Source: Alphaproteobacteria bacterium (lineage in GTDB: Bacteria; Pseudomonadota; Alphaproteobacteria; M2410). From it: DNA of 9,189 nt. Shown piece by piece: positions 1-5,840 of the stretch. The position numbers and the translations under genes are program-made. The notes beneath the pieces are model-generated. The model had not been told where the DNA came from. It saw nothing but the letters and a program-made list of their open reading frames with translations, and searched no databases. The stretch is taken from NCBI GenBank assembly GCA_021774955.1, contig JAJFIN010000047.1, positions 1-9,189 on the forward strand, given 5' to 3'. The number at the start of each line of letters is the position of its first letter. The stretch's first letter is position 1.

Positions 1-963
1 GACGGCACGGGCGATTCACTACGCAACGCCCCCTTCACCCGTCAGAGCCTTCAGTCCATGTTGGAACGTCTGGGTTTGAACACCCGCGGTGAGGAATTGA
101 ATACCCAAAACGTCGCTGCCGTGATGGTGACCGCAACTCTGCACCCGTTCGCCACGCAAGGGACTCGCATTGATATTGCAGTGAGTGCCCTTGGAGATGC
201 CGAAAGCCTGCGTGGCGGTACATTACTCGGAACGCCCCTGTTCGGCGCTGACGGACAAATCTATGCCGTCGGCCAAGGCCAAGTATCGGTCGGTGGTTTT
301 TCAGTTGAAGGCGATGGCGGTTCGGTAAAAAAAGGCGTTTCAACCAACGGTAAAATCGCCAATGGCGCCATCATCGAACGCGAAATCAAATTTGATCTTG
401 CGGCTATCGATACGCTGCGCCTCTCTCTACGCAATCCTGATTTTACCACAGCCCGTCGAATGGAAAGCGCCATTAACGCTTTCCTCAGAACCAATGCGGC
501 TAAAGCCCTTAATTCAACTTCGGTCACGTTGACCCTGCCAAAGAACCTTCGTGGCGACATCGTCTCAGTGCTCACGGATGTCGAACAATTGAAGATCCAG
601 CCGGATCAACGTGCCCGCGTCGTGATCGACGAAAACCTCGGCATCATTGTCATGGGCTCTGATACGCGCGTCAGCAAAGTCGCGATTGCCCAAGGCAGCC
701 TCACCATCCAGGTCAGTGAATCACCCCAGGTCAGCCAACCCGGCGCCTTTGCCCAGCAAGGTGAAACAACCACCGTTCCGCGCACCAACATTGAAGTCGA
801 TGAGGGTGATGACCAAAAACTTATGATCTTAGAAGACGGTGTCAGTTTGCAGAAACTCGTTGATGGATTGAATGCACTCGGCATCGGCCCGCGCGATATG
901 ATTTCGATCTTGCAGACGATTAAAGCTGCAGGCGCGCTGCAAGCCGACATTGAAATAATTTAG
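1..963 (+). CDS. flgI: Flagellar P-ring protein FlgI (5' end cut by window edge)
   Basis: FlgI builds the P ring, the periplasmic bushing around the flagellar rod in the peptidoglycan layer. The reading frame is already open at base 1: the 19 codons before the first in-frame ATG (58) encode GTGDSLRNAPFT-type sequence, which is conserved in FlgI, so the ATG is internal. About 50 N-terminal residues, including the expected signal peptide, lie outside the window. Other family hallmarks are LNTQNVAAVMVTA, a GGTLL block, NGAIIEREI, a MISILQTIKAAGAL segment and the C-terminus ADIEII. The 320 visible residues contain no cysteine, whereas enterobacterial FlgI has two that form a disulfide. The stop codon is TAG at 961-963, and the rod-binding gene starts 14 nt later, so the two are very likely co-transcribed. 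Assignment is secure. Confidence 0.97.
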   Translation, partial: DGTGDSLRNAPFTRQSLQSMLERLGLNTRGEELNTQNVAAVMVTATLHPFATQGTRIDIAVSALGDAESLRGGTLLGTPLFGADGQIYAVGQGQVSVGGFSVEGDGGSVKKGVSTNGKIANGAIIEREIKFDLAAIDTLRLSLRNPDFTTARRMESAINAFLRTNAAKALNSTSVTLTLPKNLRGDIVSVLTDVEQLKIQPDQRARVVIDENLGIIVMGSDTRVSKVAIAQGSLTIQVSESPQVSQPGAFAQQGETTTVPRTNIEVDEGDDQKLMILEDGVSLQKLVDGLNALGIGPRDMISILQTIKAAGALQADIEII

Positions 964-977
964 GTCAGGTCCCCATC

Positions 978-1301
978 ATGGATGTCAATCTCAACAGCGA
1001 AACTTCAGCGGCCCTCTTTCAGGCCAAAGGAATGAAAGACTTCAACCCGTCTTTGGCTAAAACCAAAGAAGGCGCGCGCGCCGCGGCCGAAGATTTTGAA
1101 GCTGTGTTTCTCCACCAATTGGTTGAACTCATGTGGACGGAAGTGCCAACCGATGGTCCTTTTGGGGGTGGTCATTCTGAGTCAGTTTTCAGATCCATGC
1201 TCAATGAAGAATACTCCAAACAGATTGCAGGCAATGGCGGGATTGGTCTTGCCGACGATATTTATCGTGAAATTTTAAAAATGCAGAACATTGAAGAATA
1301 G
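978..1301 (+). CDS. cheL: Rod-binding protein, single-domain FlgJ (CheL type)
   Basis: This 107-residue protein matches the N-terminal rod-binding domain of FlgJ, which caps the growing flagellar rod in the periplasm. Diagnostic segments are AAAEDFEAVFLHQLVELMW (about residues 35-53), ESVFRSMLNEEYSKQIA (68-84) and GGIGLADDIYREI (87-99). It ends there and lacks the C-terminal glucosaminidase/muramidase domain of enterobacterial FlgJ; single-domain forms are normal in alphaproteobacteria, where Caulobacter calls the protein CheL. The ATG at 978 has a CAGG ribosome site at 966-969 with 8 nt spacing. There is no signal peptide, consistent with export through the flagellar type III apparatus. The position directly after flgI supports the call. 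Because the protein has no hydrolase, another enzyme must open the peptidoglycan; the lysozyme at 4877 is a candidate. Confidence 0.93.
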   Translation: MDVNLNSETSAALFQAKGMKDFNPSLAKTKEGARAAAEDFEAVFLHQLVELMWTEVPTDGPFGGGHSESVFRSMLNEEYSKQIAGNGGIGLADDIYREILKMQNIEE

Positions 1302-1303
1302 GA
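1300..1303 (+). promoter_or_regulatory. Ribosome binding site deciding the FlbY/FlgN-like start
   Basis: AGGA lies 8 nt before the ATG at 1312 and overlaps the stop codon of the rod-binding gene (TAG 1299-1301). It favours ATG 1312 over an in-frame TTG at 1291 that would overlap the upstream gene. Confidence 0.6.
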
Positions 1304-1311
1304 CAAAAGTC

Positions 1312-1761
1312 ATGCCCCTCGCAGCCAGTGACCCCCAAGACCGCGCCGAACAATTGATCATTTTGACTAACCGCATTACCGATTTGATCAAGCGTGAAAC
1401 AGAGTTACTCGAAAAGCGGCGCCCTAGCGCGCTTGCAGATACCGCCGATGAGCGCAACAAATTGTCGAGCCTTTACTCCCACGAGATTGCCCTTATTCGT
1501 GCCGACAATTCACTCCTTGCTGGCATTGGTCCTGCACTCAAACAAGGATTAACGACAGCCACAGAACAGTTTCAGGATGCGCTCGCAGCCCACGAAAAAG
1601 TCGTGACGCGCATGCGCACAGTCAGTGAAAAGATCATTCGTGCTGTCGCTGACGATGTTGCAGCTAAGAAAGCACCCAAAGCTGGCTACGGTGACAACGC
1701 CATGCTCAACGCACCAACATCGCATGGGTCAGGCCCCATCGCCTTAAACCAAGTGATCTAA
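1312..1761 (+). CDS. FlbY/FlgN-like flagellar protein (probable export chaperone)
   Basis: This is a 149-residue, mostly helical protein. Helix one (about residues 10-65) has the FlgN-type pattern: leucine/isoleucine heptads through NRITDLIKRETELLEKRRP, then an ERNKLSSLY segment. A second long helix spans about 76-118, followed by a Gly/Asn-rich tail (from GYGDNA) ending ALNQVI. FlgN proteins are cytoplasmic chaperones that deliver hook-associated proteins to the flagellar export machine. In Caulobacter the gene in this position after flgI and cheL is, as I recall, annotated flbY, a basal-body-associated protein. Start ATG 1312 is chosen because of the AGGA at 1300-1303; it lies 10 nt after the preceding stop, so it is the third gene of the operon. 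The flagellar role is supported mainly by context and helix pattern. Chaperone activity is inference. Confidence 0.75.
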   Translation: MPLAASDPQDRAEQLIILTNRITDLIKRETELLEKRRPSALADTADERNKLSSLYSHEIALIRADNSLLAGIGPALKQGLTTATEQFQDALAAHEKVVTRMRTVSEKIIRAVADDVAAKKAPKAGYGDNAMLNAPTSHGSGPIALNQVI

Positions 1762-1855
1762 CTCCTGAATCAGTGAGACATCATCTCACAAATAGGTTTA
1801 GTTCCCCACCGGACTTTAATGCCTCCGGCGCGACAAACTTCCCATACGAATTTTT

Positions 1856-4567
1856 TTAAAGAATAATATTGGATGCTGGTGGACCACTGCTCAATCGGGC
1901 CAAACCGGCTTGGTAATTCGCCAATTGTGCCGTCAAATAAGCTGGTACAGGGCCACCGGCCTTATTCCCATTTTTGAGCAAATCATCAAGAGCCGGGTCT
2001 TTTGTGATCTCGCGAAAAATCCTGCGAATTTCCGACAGGGCGTCGTTGATCGCGCCTAAGGCGAACTTAGCCACCGTCTCGTTTTCCAACGACAGCGAAG
2101 CCGTATCAAGGCCCAGCCCAAACACCGGTGGACCGAAATCTTTTTCATCACCATCACCCAGCAAACTGCCGTCGTCGTATACCGTTCCTTCTTTGAGGCC
2201 CAATGCCTCTAGAGCATTTTTCTCATCGGGTCCGGCAAACAGATTAACGCGCACCCCCTCATTCGCCTCAATGTGCAGCGTATCGCCTTTCAAGGTGCGT
2301 CTCACCGAAGCTTTGCCATCAAGCAGCAAAACACGATTGATCTTGAAGGTCAGTGACCGCAACGTATCGTCAGTTTCGATGGTTACTTTTCTTTTGGCGC
2401 CATTGTCTACAGAGACATAGAAATAGTCGTCCGCTCTAACACTCGTTCGAGCGGTCACCGTACGAGACTGGTTCACGCCAATCTCCCCTTTGGGGAGCCC
2501 AAGAATATCAAGAACCGAACTGCCTTGGTCATCGACGATCAATGTCTTGGCAACCGCTACGCCTTCACTACCGGAATATTGATAATCCCATTGGCGAACA
2601 CCGGTTGTCGTATCGATTTCAGCCGCAAATCCATTGACCGTGCCAACAAAAGGATTTGCTCCCAATGCGCCGCGAACTTCGCCGGAGACATAAAGTTTGC
2701 CCGCTGAAACTGAAATATCGTGCACACGGTCTAAGCTGCCTGTGCCGACATAAGTCGTGAAATCAGTAACCGAAGAAACACCACTGTCGGTAATCTTGGT
2801 GACAAAGCCGTCAAGCCCGAATGTGGTATGAGCATCGCCAATCGCCCCTGAACCCAAGCTCGTATTGTTGGTTGCGCCCCCGACATAAATCGATGTTCCG
2901 TCGATGACCAAGCTGCTAATTGAGCCGCCGAAAGTCGTTCCGATTGATCCCAGATTTTGCTCCCAAATAGCTGCCGATACACCGTCGGCGCCACTGTATT
3001 TTCTGACAAAGGCCGTTCCGTTTTCAACGCTCGCCACCACCACGTCGCCGCTTGCGTCAACGGAAATAGCATCTGCGGTGTCATCACCGGTCGTTCCGAA
3101 TTGGCGGTTGTAAACGAGAACACCCGAACTATCGAGCTTGGTGACATATGCGTCCTTACCGCCTTGATAGGTTCCACCCGTACCGATGCTGGCTTCAGTA
3201 TAGCCTGCCAAGAATATCGACCCGTCGGCGGCAACAGCAACATCAAACGCTGCGTCGTCGACATAGGGTGCTATCTGCCGTGTAAAGATTTCCTGACCGT
3301 CAGAATCATACTTGGTCACGAATGAATCAAGACCATTCCCAACACTCGCAGATTCCAAATCTCCAGTGACCGCACCTGCGATGACGATATTATCACTGCT
3401 ATCAACGGCGATAGAAAAACCTTCTGCACTTTGTGAAGCACCCAGCGTACGAGTCCACAATATCCGACCCGTTGCGTCTTGCTTGGTAATATAAACATCC
3501 GATGTGCCGCGTGTGATCAAACTGTCTATGTCGCCGGTTGTCTGGCCAACAATGTAGATGTTGCCTTGACTATCGATGACCGATTCCGCCGCCCGGGCCT
3601 CATCGCCTTCAGGGGCCACGCGGTTCCCGCCAACAAGCGTGGGTGATCCCGATGCGACATCGGTGAGTTTTATAAACTGCGAACTAATACTGTCGGTGTT
3701 GCCGGAATTGTTACCAATATAAATCGCCGGTGTGCCGGTTGCTGGGGTAATTGAAAGGGTCTCCGTACTGACCCCTTCGATCTTAAACCCAAACGTGCTC
3801 GGAAGCGGTGAAGGTTCCACCAGGTTTCCGTCTTCATCTTTCACTTGATCGTAAATACGTGTCCGTTTGAATTGCGACAACACACCCGCCGCCGACAATT
3901 GCGTATTGATGTAGCTGACGATGTTGTCAATGTTCAACGTCCCTCCAACAGCGGACAAGTCGATCACAACATTCGTCTTTACACCGAATTTATCAGACGT
4001 AACGGTGAAAACTTCCGTCCCGGTCAGACCTGGAATGGCCGCATCAAATGCACCATTTTGTGCTATGCGGCCAACGTAATCAGACGATGGACGGGGTATC
4101 GAAATTTTTCCATCAACTTTTCTTTCGACGACGCCAGTCGACAGAAGAAAGCTTTCAAGGTCCAACTTCTCAATGTAACCGGAAATTTCGGTGAGCCCGG
4201 TATCAAAACGTTTGTCCAAACCGGGGAGCAATCCTGAAAATGTTGTCTTGTCAACCGCATGAGTGGCGAGCGCCTGAAGCTTGTTAAGAGCTTTGTAAAG
4301 CGCGAACAATTCCTTTTGGTCTTCAGGGATGTCTTTAGAAAAAAACGGGTCGGTAAAATCAACAAACTTTCCACCGCTGAGCGCTTTTCGAAGCCGCTCA
4401 TCAAAGGTTGGTGGTTTGGATTCAACGTCCCATGGCGGAGTTGATTTTTCGATCGGCGCAGCCGTGGATAAGGTCGATCTCGGCAGAGTGGACAAAGTCG
4501 AACTGGCAGCCTGTGACTGGTACCAGCCAGTCAATAGATCAGCGCCAAAATTGATAATGGGGGCCAT
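1856..4567 (-). CDS. Large SBBP beta-propeller protein of flagellar locus, FlaEY-like
   Basis: The protein has 903 residues when read from ATG 4567 (MAPIINFG). A TTG at 4582 would add five residues, but it has no better ribosome site; GTGGA lies 8 nt before the ATG. Order of parts: residues 1-60 Ser/Thr/Pro-rich; 60-150 helical; about 185-295 an IN-like segment with the helix DNIVSYINTQL; about 315-675 a propeller of SBBP type; about 690-795 a second IN-like segment (TDDTLRSLTFKINR, ending ALEALGL); 820-903 an amphipathic helical tail ending SNIIL. It contains no cysteine and no recognisable signal peptide or membrane helix, as in axial flagellar proteins exported by the flagellar type III route. 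I recall alphaproteobacterial SBBP proteins of this size in flagellar clusters being annotated FlaEY, a Caulobacter factor linked to flagellin assembly or expression. The 'regulator' label is not supported by any DNA-binding motif here. It is divergent from the lysozyme and has a CtrA box upstream. Confidence 0.8.
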   Translation of the reverse strand: MAPIINFGADLLTGWYQSQAASSTLSTLPRSTLSTAAPIEKSTPPWDVESKPPTFDERLRKALSGGKFVDFTDPFFSKDIPEDQKELFALYKALNKLQALATHAVDKTTFSGLLPGLDKRFDTGLTEISGYIEKLDLESFLLSTGVVERKVDGKISIPRPSSDYVGRIAQNGAFDAAIPGLTGTEVFTVTSDKFGVKTNVVIDLSAVGGTLNIDNIVSYINTQLSAAGVLSQFKRTRIYDQVKDEDGNLVEPSPLPSTFGFKIEGVSTETLSITPATGTPAIYIGNNSGNTDSISSQFIKLTDVASGSPTLVGGNRVAPEGDEARAAESVIDSQGNIYIVGQTTGDIDSLITRGTSDVYITKQDATGRILWTRTLGASQSAEGFSIAVDSSDNIVIAGAVTGDLESASVGNGLDSFVTKYDSDGQEIFTRQIAPYVDDAAFDVAVAADGSIFLAGYTEASIGTGGTYQGGKDAYVTKLDSSGVLVYNRQFGTTGDDTADAISVDASGDVVVASVENGTAFVRKYSGADGVSAAIWEQNLGSIGTTFGGSISSLVIDGTSIYVGGATNNTSLGSGAIGDAHTTFGLDGFVTKITDSGVSSVTDFTTYVGTGSLDRVHDISVSAGKLYVSGEVRGALGANPFVGTVNGFAAEIDTTTGVRQWDYQYSGSEGVAVAKTLIVDDQGSSVLDILGLPKGEIGVNQSRTVTARTSVRADDYFYVSVDNGAKRKVTIETDDTLRSLTFKINRVLLLDGKASVRRTLKGDTLHIEANEGVRVNLFAGPDEKNALEALGLKEGTVYDDGSLLGDGDEKDFGPPVFGLGLDTASLSLENETVAKFALGAINDALSEIRRIFREITKDPALDDLLKNGNKAGGPVPAYLTAQLANYQAGLARLSSGPPASNIIL
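2543..3625 (-). repeat. Propeller repeats (six SBBP-type blades) within the FlaEY-like gene
   Basis: Six copies of a two-strand unit are visible in the protein. Strand A follows the pattern hydrophobic-x-VD-x-x-G-x-hydrophobic-x-hydrophobic-x-G (for example SVIDSQGNIYIVGQT). Strand B follows DxYVTKxDxxGxxxW/YxRxxG (DVYITKQD, DSFVTKYD, DAYVTKLD, TAFVRKYS, DGFVTKIT, NGFAAEID, at about residues 357, 414, 472, 518, 586 and 645). Spacing is 46 to 68 residues. The copies have diverged in DNA sequence, so this is an old domain repeat and not recent tandem duplication. A seventh strand A (TLIVDDQGS, about 675) has no clear strand B, so whether six or seven blades close the ring is unclear. Confidence 0.8.
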
Positions 4568-4673
4568 AACCGAAATCCACAATCAAACCACAAAACACAC
4601 AAAACCATTCGACATCACCAAAATTTGCTTGGACGGCAATGCCTGTTTCACCGGTCATCATGGCCGCTCACGG

Positions 4674-4688
4674 TTAAGGGCGCATTAA
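4674..4688. promoter_or_regulatory. Perfect CtrA box TTAA-N7-TTAA
   Basis: TTAA GGGCGCA TTAA is an exact match to the palindromic binding site of CtrA, the alphaproteobacterial response regulator that controls flagellar genes. It lies 106 nt before the FlaEY-like ATG (4567, minus strand) and 188 nt before the lysozyme ATG (4877, plus strand). The distance to the FlaEY-like gene is the more usual one for a promoter, but the site is symmetric and could serve both. Regulation itself is inferred. Confidence 0.7.
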
Positions 4689-4734
4689 GGAGAGACGCAA
4701 TATTTGCTCAATAAATACAATAACTTATGATGGA

Positions 4735-4749
4735 TTTACGTGTCGTTAA
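4735..4749. promoter_or_regulatory. Imperfect CtrA box TTTA-N7-TTAA
   Basis: TTTA CGTGTCG TTAA matches the CtrA consensus at 7 of 8 fixed positions. After another 7 nt comes TTTT (4757-4760), so the half-sites continue with the same 11-nt phase, though weakly. It lies 127 nt before the lysozyme ATG and could be a second operator serving that gene. One mismatch makes a chance occurrence possible. Confidence 0.35.
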
Positions 4750-4865
4750 CCATGACTTTTGGGGTCTCCAAGAACCATCCGCGAAAAGTTCTCGAATTTC
4801 CATAAGAATGAGCAAATCGCCTCTATGCCTCATAATAGGTTTCGCGTTATGATGGCACGGTGAGC

Positions 4866-4870
4866 GGGGA
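4866..4870 (+). promoter_or_regulatory. Ribosome binding site of the lysozyme gene
   Basis: GGGGA lies 6 nt before ATG 4877. It favours this start over the in-frame ATG at 4883, which would be 12 nt away. Confidence 0.6.
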
Positions 4871-4876
4871 ACGATC

Positions 4877-5665
4877 ATGGCCATGAAAATCAATCAAGCT
4901 GGGCTTGAATTGATCAAAAGATTCGAGGGGCTCTCCCTTGACGCATATCTCGACCCAGTCGGCATATGGACCATCGGCTATGGCCACATCGACGGTGTCG
5001 AAGAAGGCATGTCGATCACGGCTGAAGAGGCAGAATTGCTGCTTCTGGAGGAACTTGTGCAGTACGAAACTGGCGTCTCCGGTCTCGCGCGTGTGCCGAC
5101 AAACGAAAACGAATTCAGCGCATTAGTGTCATTCTCCTACAATGTCGGCATTGGTGCTCTTGGCTCTTCGACAGCGTTAAAAAGGCTAAACAAAGACGAC
5201 AGGCTTGGCGCAGCGGATGCCCTTGAATGGTGGAACAAGGCCACCATTGATGGCGAGTTGGTTACGCTGCCCGGATTGACCCGTCGTCGCGCCGCCGAGA
5301 AAGCCTTATTTCTGGATCCTATTTCGGGAAAAAACCAATCCTATGCCGGCGCCGACACGCCCCTTGAATACAACACGCGTATTGCCGCCGAAGAAGAAAA
5401 CCAACCACGTCGTGATGAATTGAGCGAGAGCCGCACCGTTCAAGGCGCCGTTGGAACCGCCGCTGCCGGGACTGTTTCTGCTGGAGGCATCGCCGCCAGC
5501 CAGGCCGATCCAGCACAAATTGGCAACAGCTCTTTGCGCCGCGTGGTCGAGCTTATGCAAAATATGACTGCGGAAGCCTATTACCTCATCGGCATCGTCA
5601 TCGTACTTCTGGCGCTCTACATCATCTACGCGCGTTGGGATGATTGGCGCAATTTTCGCCGCTAG
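4877..5665 (+). CDS. GH24 (T4-type) lysozyme with C-terminal membrane helix
   Basis: This 262-residue protein would cleave the MurNAc-GlcNAc bond of peptidoglycan. Residues 5-147 form a GH24 domain. Glu17 (IKRFEG), Asp26 (AYLDPVG) and Thr32 (WTIGYGH) have exactly the spacing of the T4 lysozyme triad Glu11-Asp20-Thr26, so activity is likely. NEFSALVSFSYNVG and LPGLTRRRAAEKALF are further GH24 signatures. A linker follows (148-232, with an Ala/Gly-rich stretch at 191-208), then one membrane helix (about 234-252, YYLIGIVIVLLALYIIYA) and a short Arg/Trp tail (RWDDWRNFRR). The tail resembles the ends of some prophage lysozymes, hinting at phage origin. There is no N-terminal signal peptide, so how the catalytic domain reaches the periplasm is not evident. 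No other phage genes are present; the flagellar context and the lack of a hydrolase domain in the FlgJ here suggest local wall opening for flagellar assembly. That role is inferred. Confidence 0.9.
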   Translation: MAMKINQAGLELIKRFEGLSLDAYLDPVGIWTIGYGHIDGVEEGMSITAEEAELLLLEELVQYETGVSGLARVPTNENEFSALVSFSYNVGIGALGSSTALKRLNKDDRLGAADALEWWNKATIDGELVTLPGLTRRRAAEKALFLDPISGKNQSYAGADTPLEYNTRIAAEEENQPRRDELSESRTVQGAVGTAAAGTVSAGGIAASQADPAQIGNSSLRRVVELMQNMTAEAYYLIGIVIVLLALYIIYARWDDWRNFRR

Positions 5666-5666
5666 A

Positions 5667-5710
5667 GCGCCGTGCGCAAAAGTGTGTGCGGTTTTGCGCT
5701 TAAACGGCGC
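5667..5710 (+). repeat. Hairpin 1 of the intergenic repeat, possible terminator
   Basis: GCGCCGT (5667-5673) pairs with ACGGCGC (5704-5710), and GCGCAAAA (5674-5681) pairs with TTTTGCGC (5692-5699). This leaves a 4-nt bulge (5700-5703) and a 10-nt loop. It begins two bases after the lysozyme stop. No T-run follows, so it is not a classic intrinsic terminator, but it could stabilise the mRNA end or slow transcription. Confidence 0.55.
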
Positions 5711-5721
5711 GACCACTGAGA

Positions 5722-5769
5722 AACTAGAGCATCGCAAGTGATTCCAAACCACTGAGCGATGCTCTAGTT
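5722..5769. repeat. Hairpin 2: perfect 14-bp inverted repeat
   Basis: AACTAGAGCATCGC (5722-5735) is the exact reverse complement of GCGATGCTCTAGTT (5756-5769). The 20-nt interior can form a further 4-bp stem (AGTG 5737-5740 with CACT 5750-5753). It lies 16 nt before the CtrA box. A factor-dependent or bidirectional terminator, or a mobile palindrome (REP-like), are both possible. Confidence 0.75.
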
Positions 5770-5785
5770 CACACTGTCCTTATAG

Positions 5786-5800
5786 TTAAGCTCACCTTAA
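5786..5800. promoter_or_regulatory. Perfect CtrA box TTAA-N7-TTAA before the flmG-like gene
   Basis: TTAA GCTCACC TTAA matches the CtrA consensus at all eight fixed bases. It ends 40 nt before the ATG at 5841, leaving room for a -10 element and a short leader. It is the only evident control element for the TPR-glycosyltransferase gene, whose Caulobacter counterpart FlmG is reported to be cell-cycle regulated. Confidence 0.72.
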
Positions 5801-5830
5801 CTTTCCTGGGCCTTCATAGACGAAGGTAAT

Positions 5831-5834
5831 AGGA
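5831..5834 (+). promoter_or_regulatory. Ribosome binding site of the flmG-like gene
   Basis: AGGA lies 6 nt before ATG 5841, which fixes the start of the TPR protein. Confidence 0.6.
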
Positions 5835-5840
5835 AAATCG

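Larger units (their letters stand above)
4568..4876. promoter_or_regulatory. Divergent intergenic promoter region (FlaEY-like / lysozyme)
   Basis: These 309 nt separate two divergent genes and show no coding sequence. They hold a perfect CtrA-type box (4674-4688), an imperfect one (4735-4749), and a 9-bp direct repeat TTATGATGG at 4725-4733 and 4847-4855. The second repeat copy forms a 6-bp inverted repeat with TCATAA at 4830-4835. I found no sigma-54 element (GG-N10-GC) on either strand and no convincing -10 hexamer. Confidence 0.7.
5662..5769. repeat. Composite palindromic intergenic repeat (REP/BIME-like)
   Basis: A block of about 108 bp is bounded by CTAGAGC (5662-5668) and its inverse GCTCTAG (5761-5767), with another CTAGAGC at 5724-5730. 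It contains two hairpins, described separately, and the 9-bp direct repeat ACCACTGAG at 5712-5720 and 5748-5756. The TAG of the first CTAGAGC is the lysozyme stop codon. Palindromes with AGAGC edges and a GCAAAAGTGTG...GGTTTTGC core resemble short intergenic repeats that are common in rhizobial and related genomes. Copies elsewhere in this genome are expected but cannot be seen here. Confidence 0.7.

Noticed and set aside
1291..1311. TTG start at 1291 for the FlbY/FlgN-like gene.
   Set aside because: It overlaps the rod-binding gene and lacks a suitable ribosome site; ATG 1312 has AGGA at 8 nt.
1762..1855. Possible terminators between the convergent flagellar operon and the FlaEY-like gene: hairpins GTGAGA/TCTCAC (1773-1789) and CCGGA/TCCGG (1809-1828), with a T-run at 1851-1857.
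   Set aside because: The stems are only 5-6 bp, and no T-run follows either of them directly on either strand. They are too weak to call.
2731..3264. A 177-codon open frame on the minus strand within the propeller region.
   Set aside because: It lies in another frame of the FlaEY-like gene, has no family resemblance and no ribosome site. Repetitive coding sequence readily keeps alternate frames open.
4568..4582. TTG start at 4582 for the FlaEY-like protein.
   Set aside because: It adds five residues with no good ribosome site. ATG 4567 has a GTGGA 8 nt upstream.
4854..4870. TGGCAC at 4854-4859 as a sigma-54 -24 element.
   Set aside because: No TTGC follows at the required spacing, and the site would lie on top of the ribosome binding region of the lysozyme gene.
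4877..5665. A prophage remnant marked by the lysozyme.
   Set aside because: No integrase, structural, holin or spanin genes and no attachment-site repeats are visible. Both flanks are flagellar genes.
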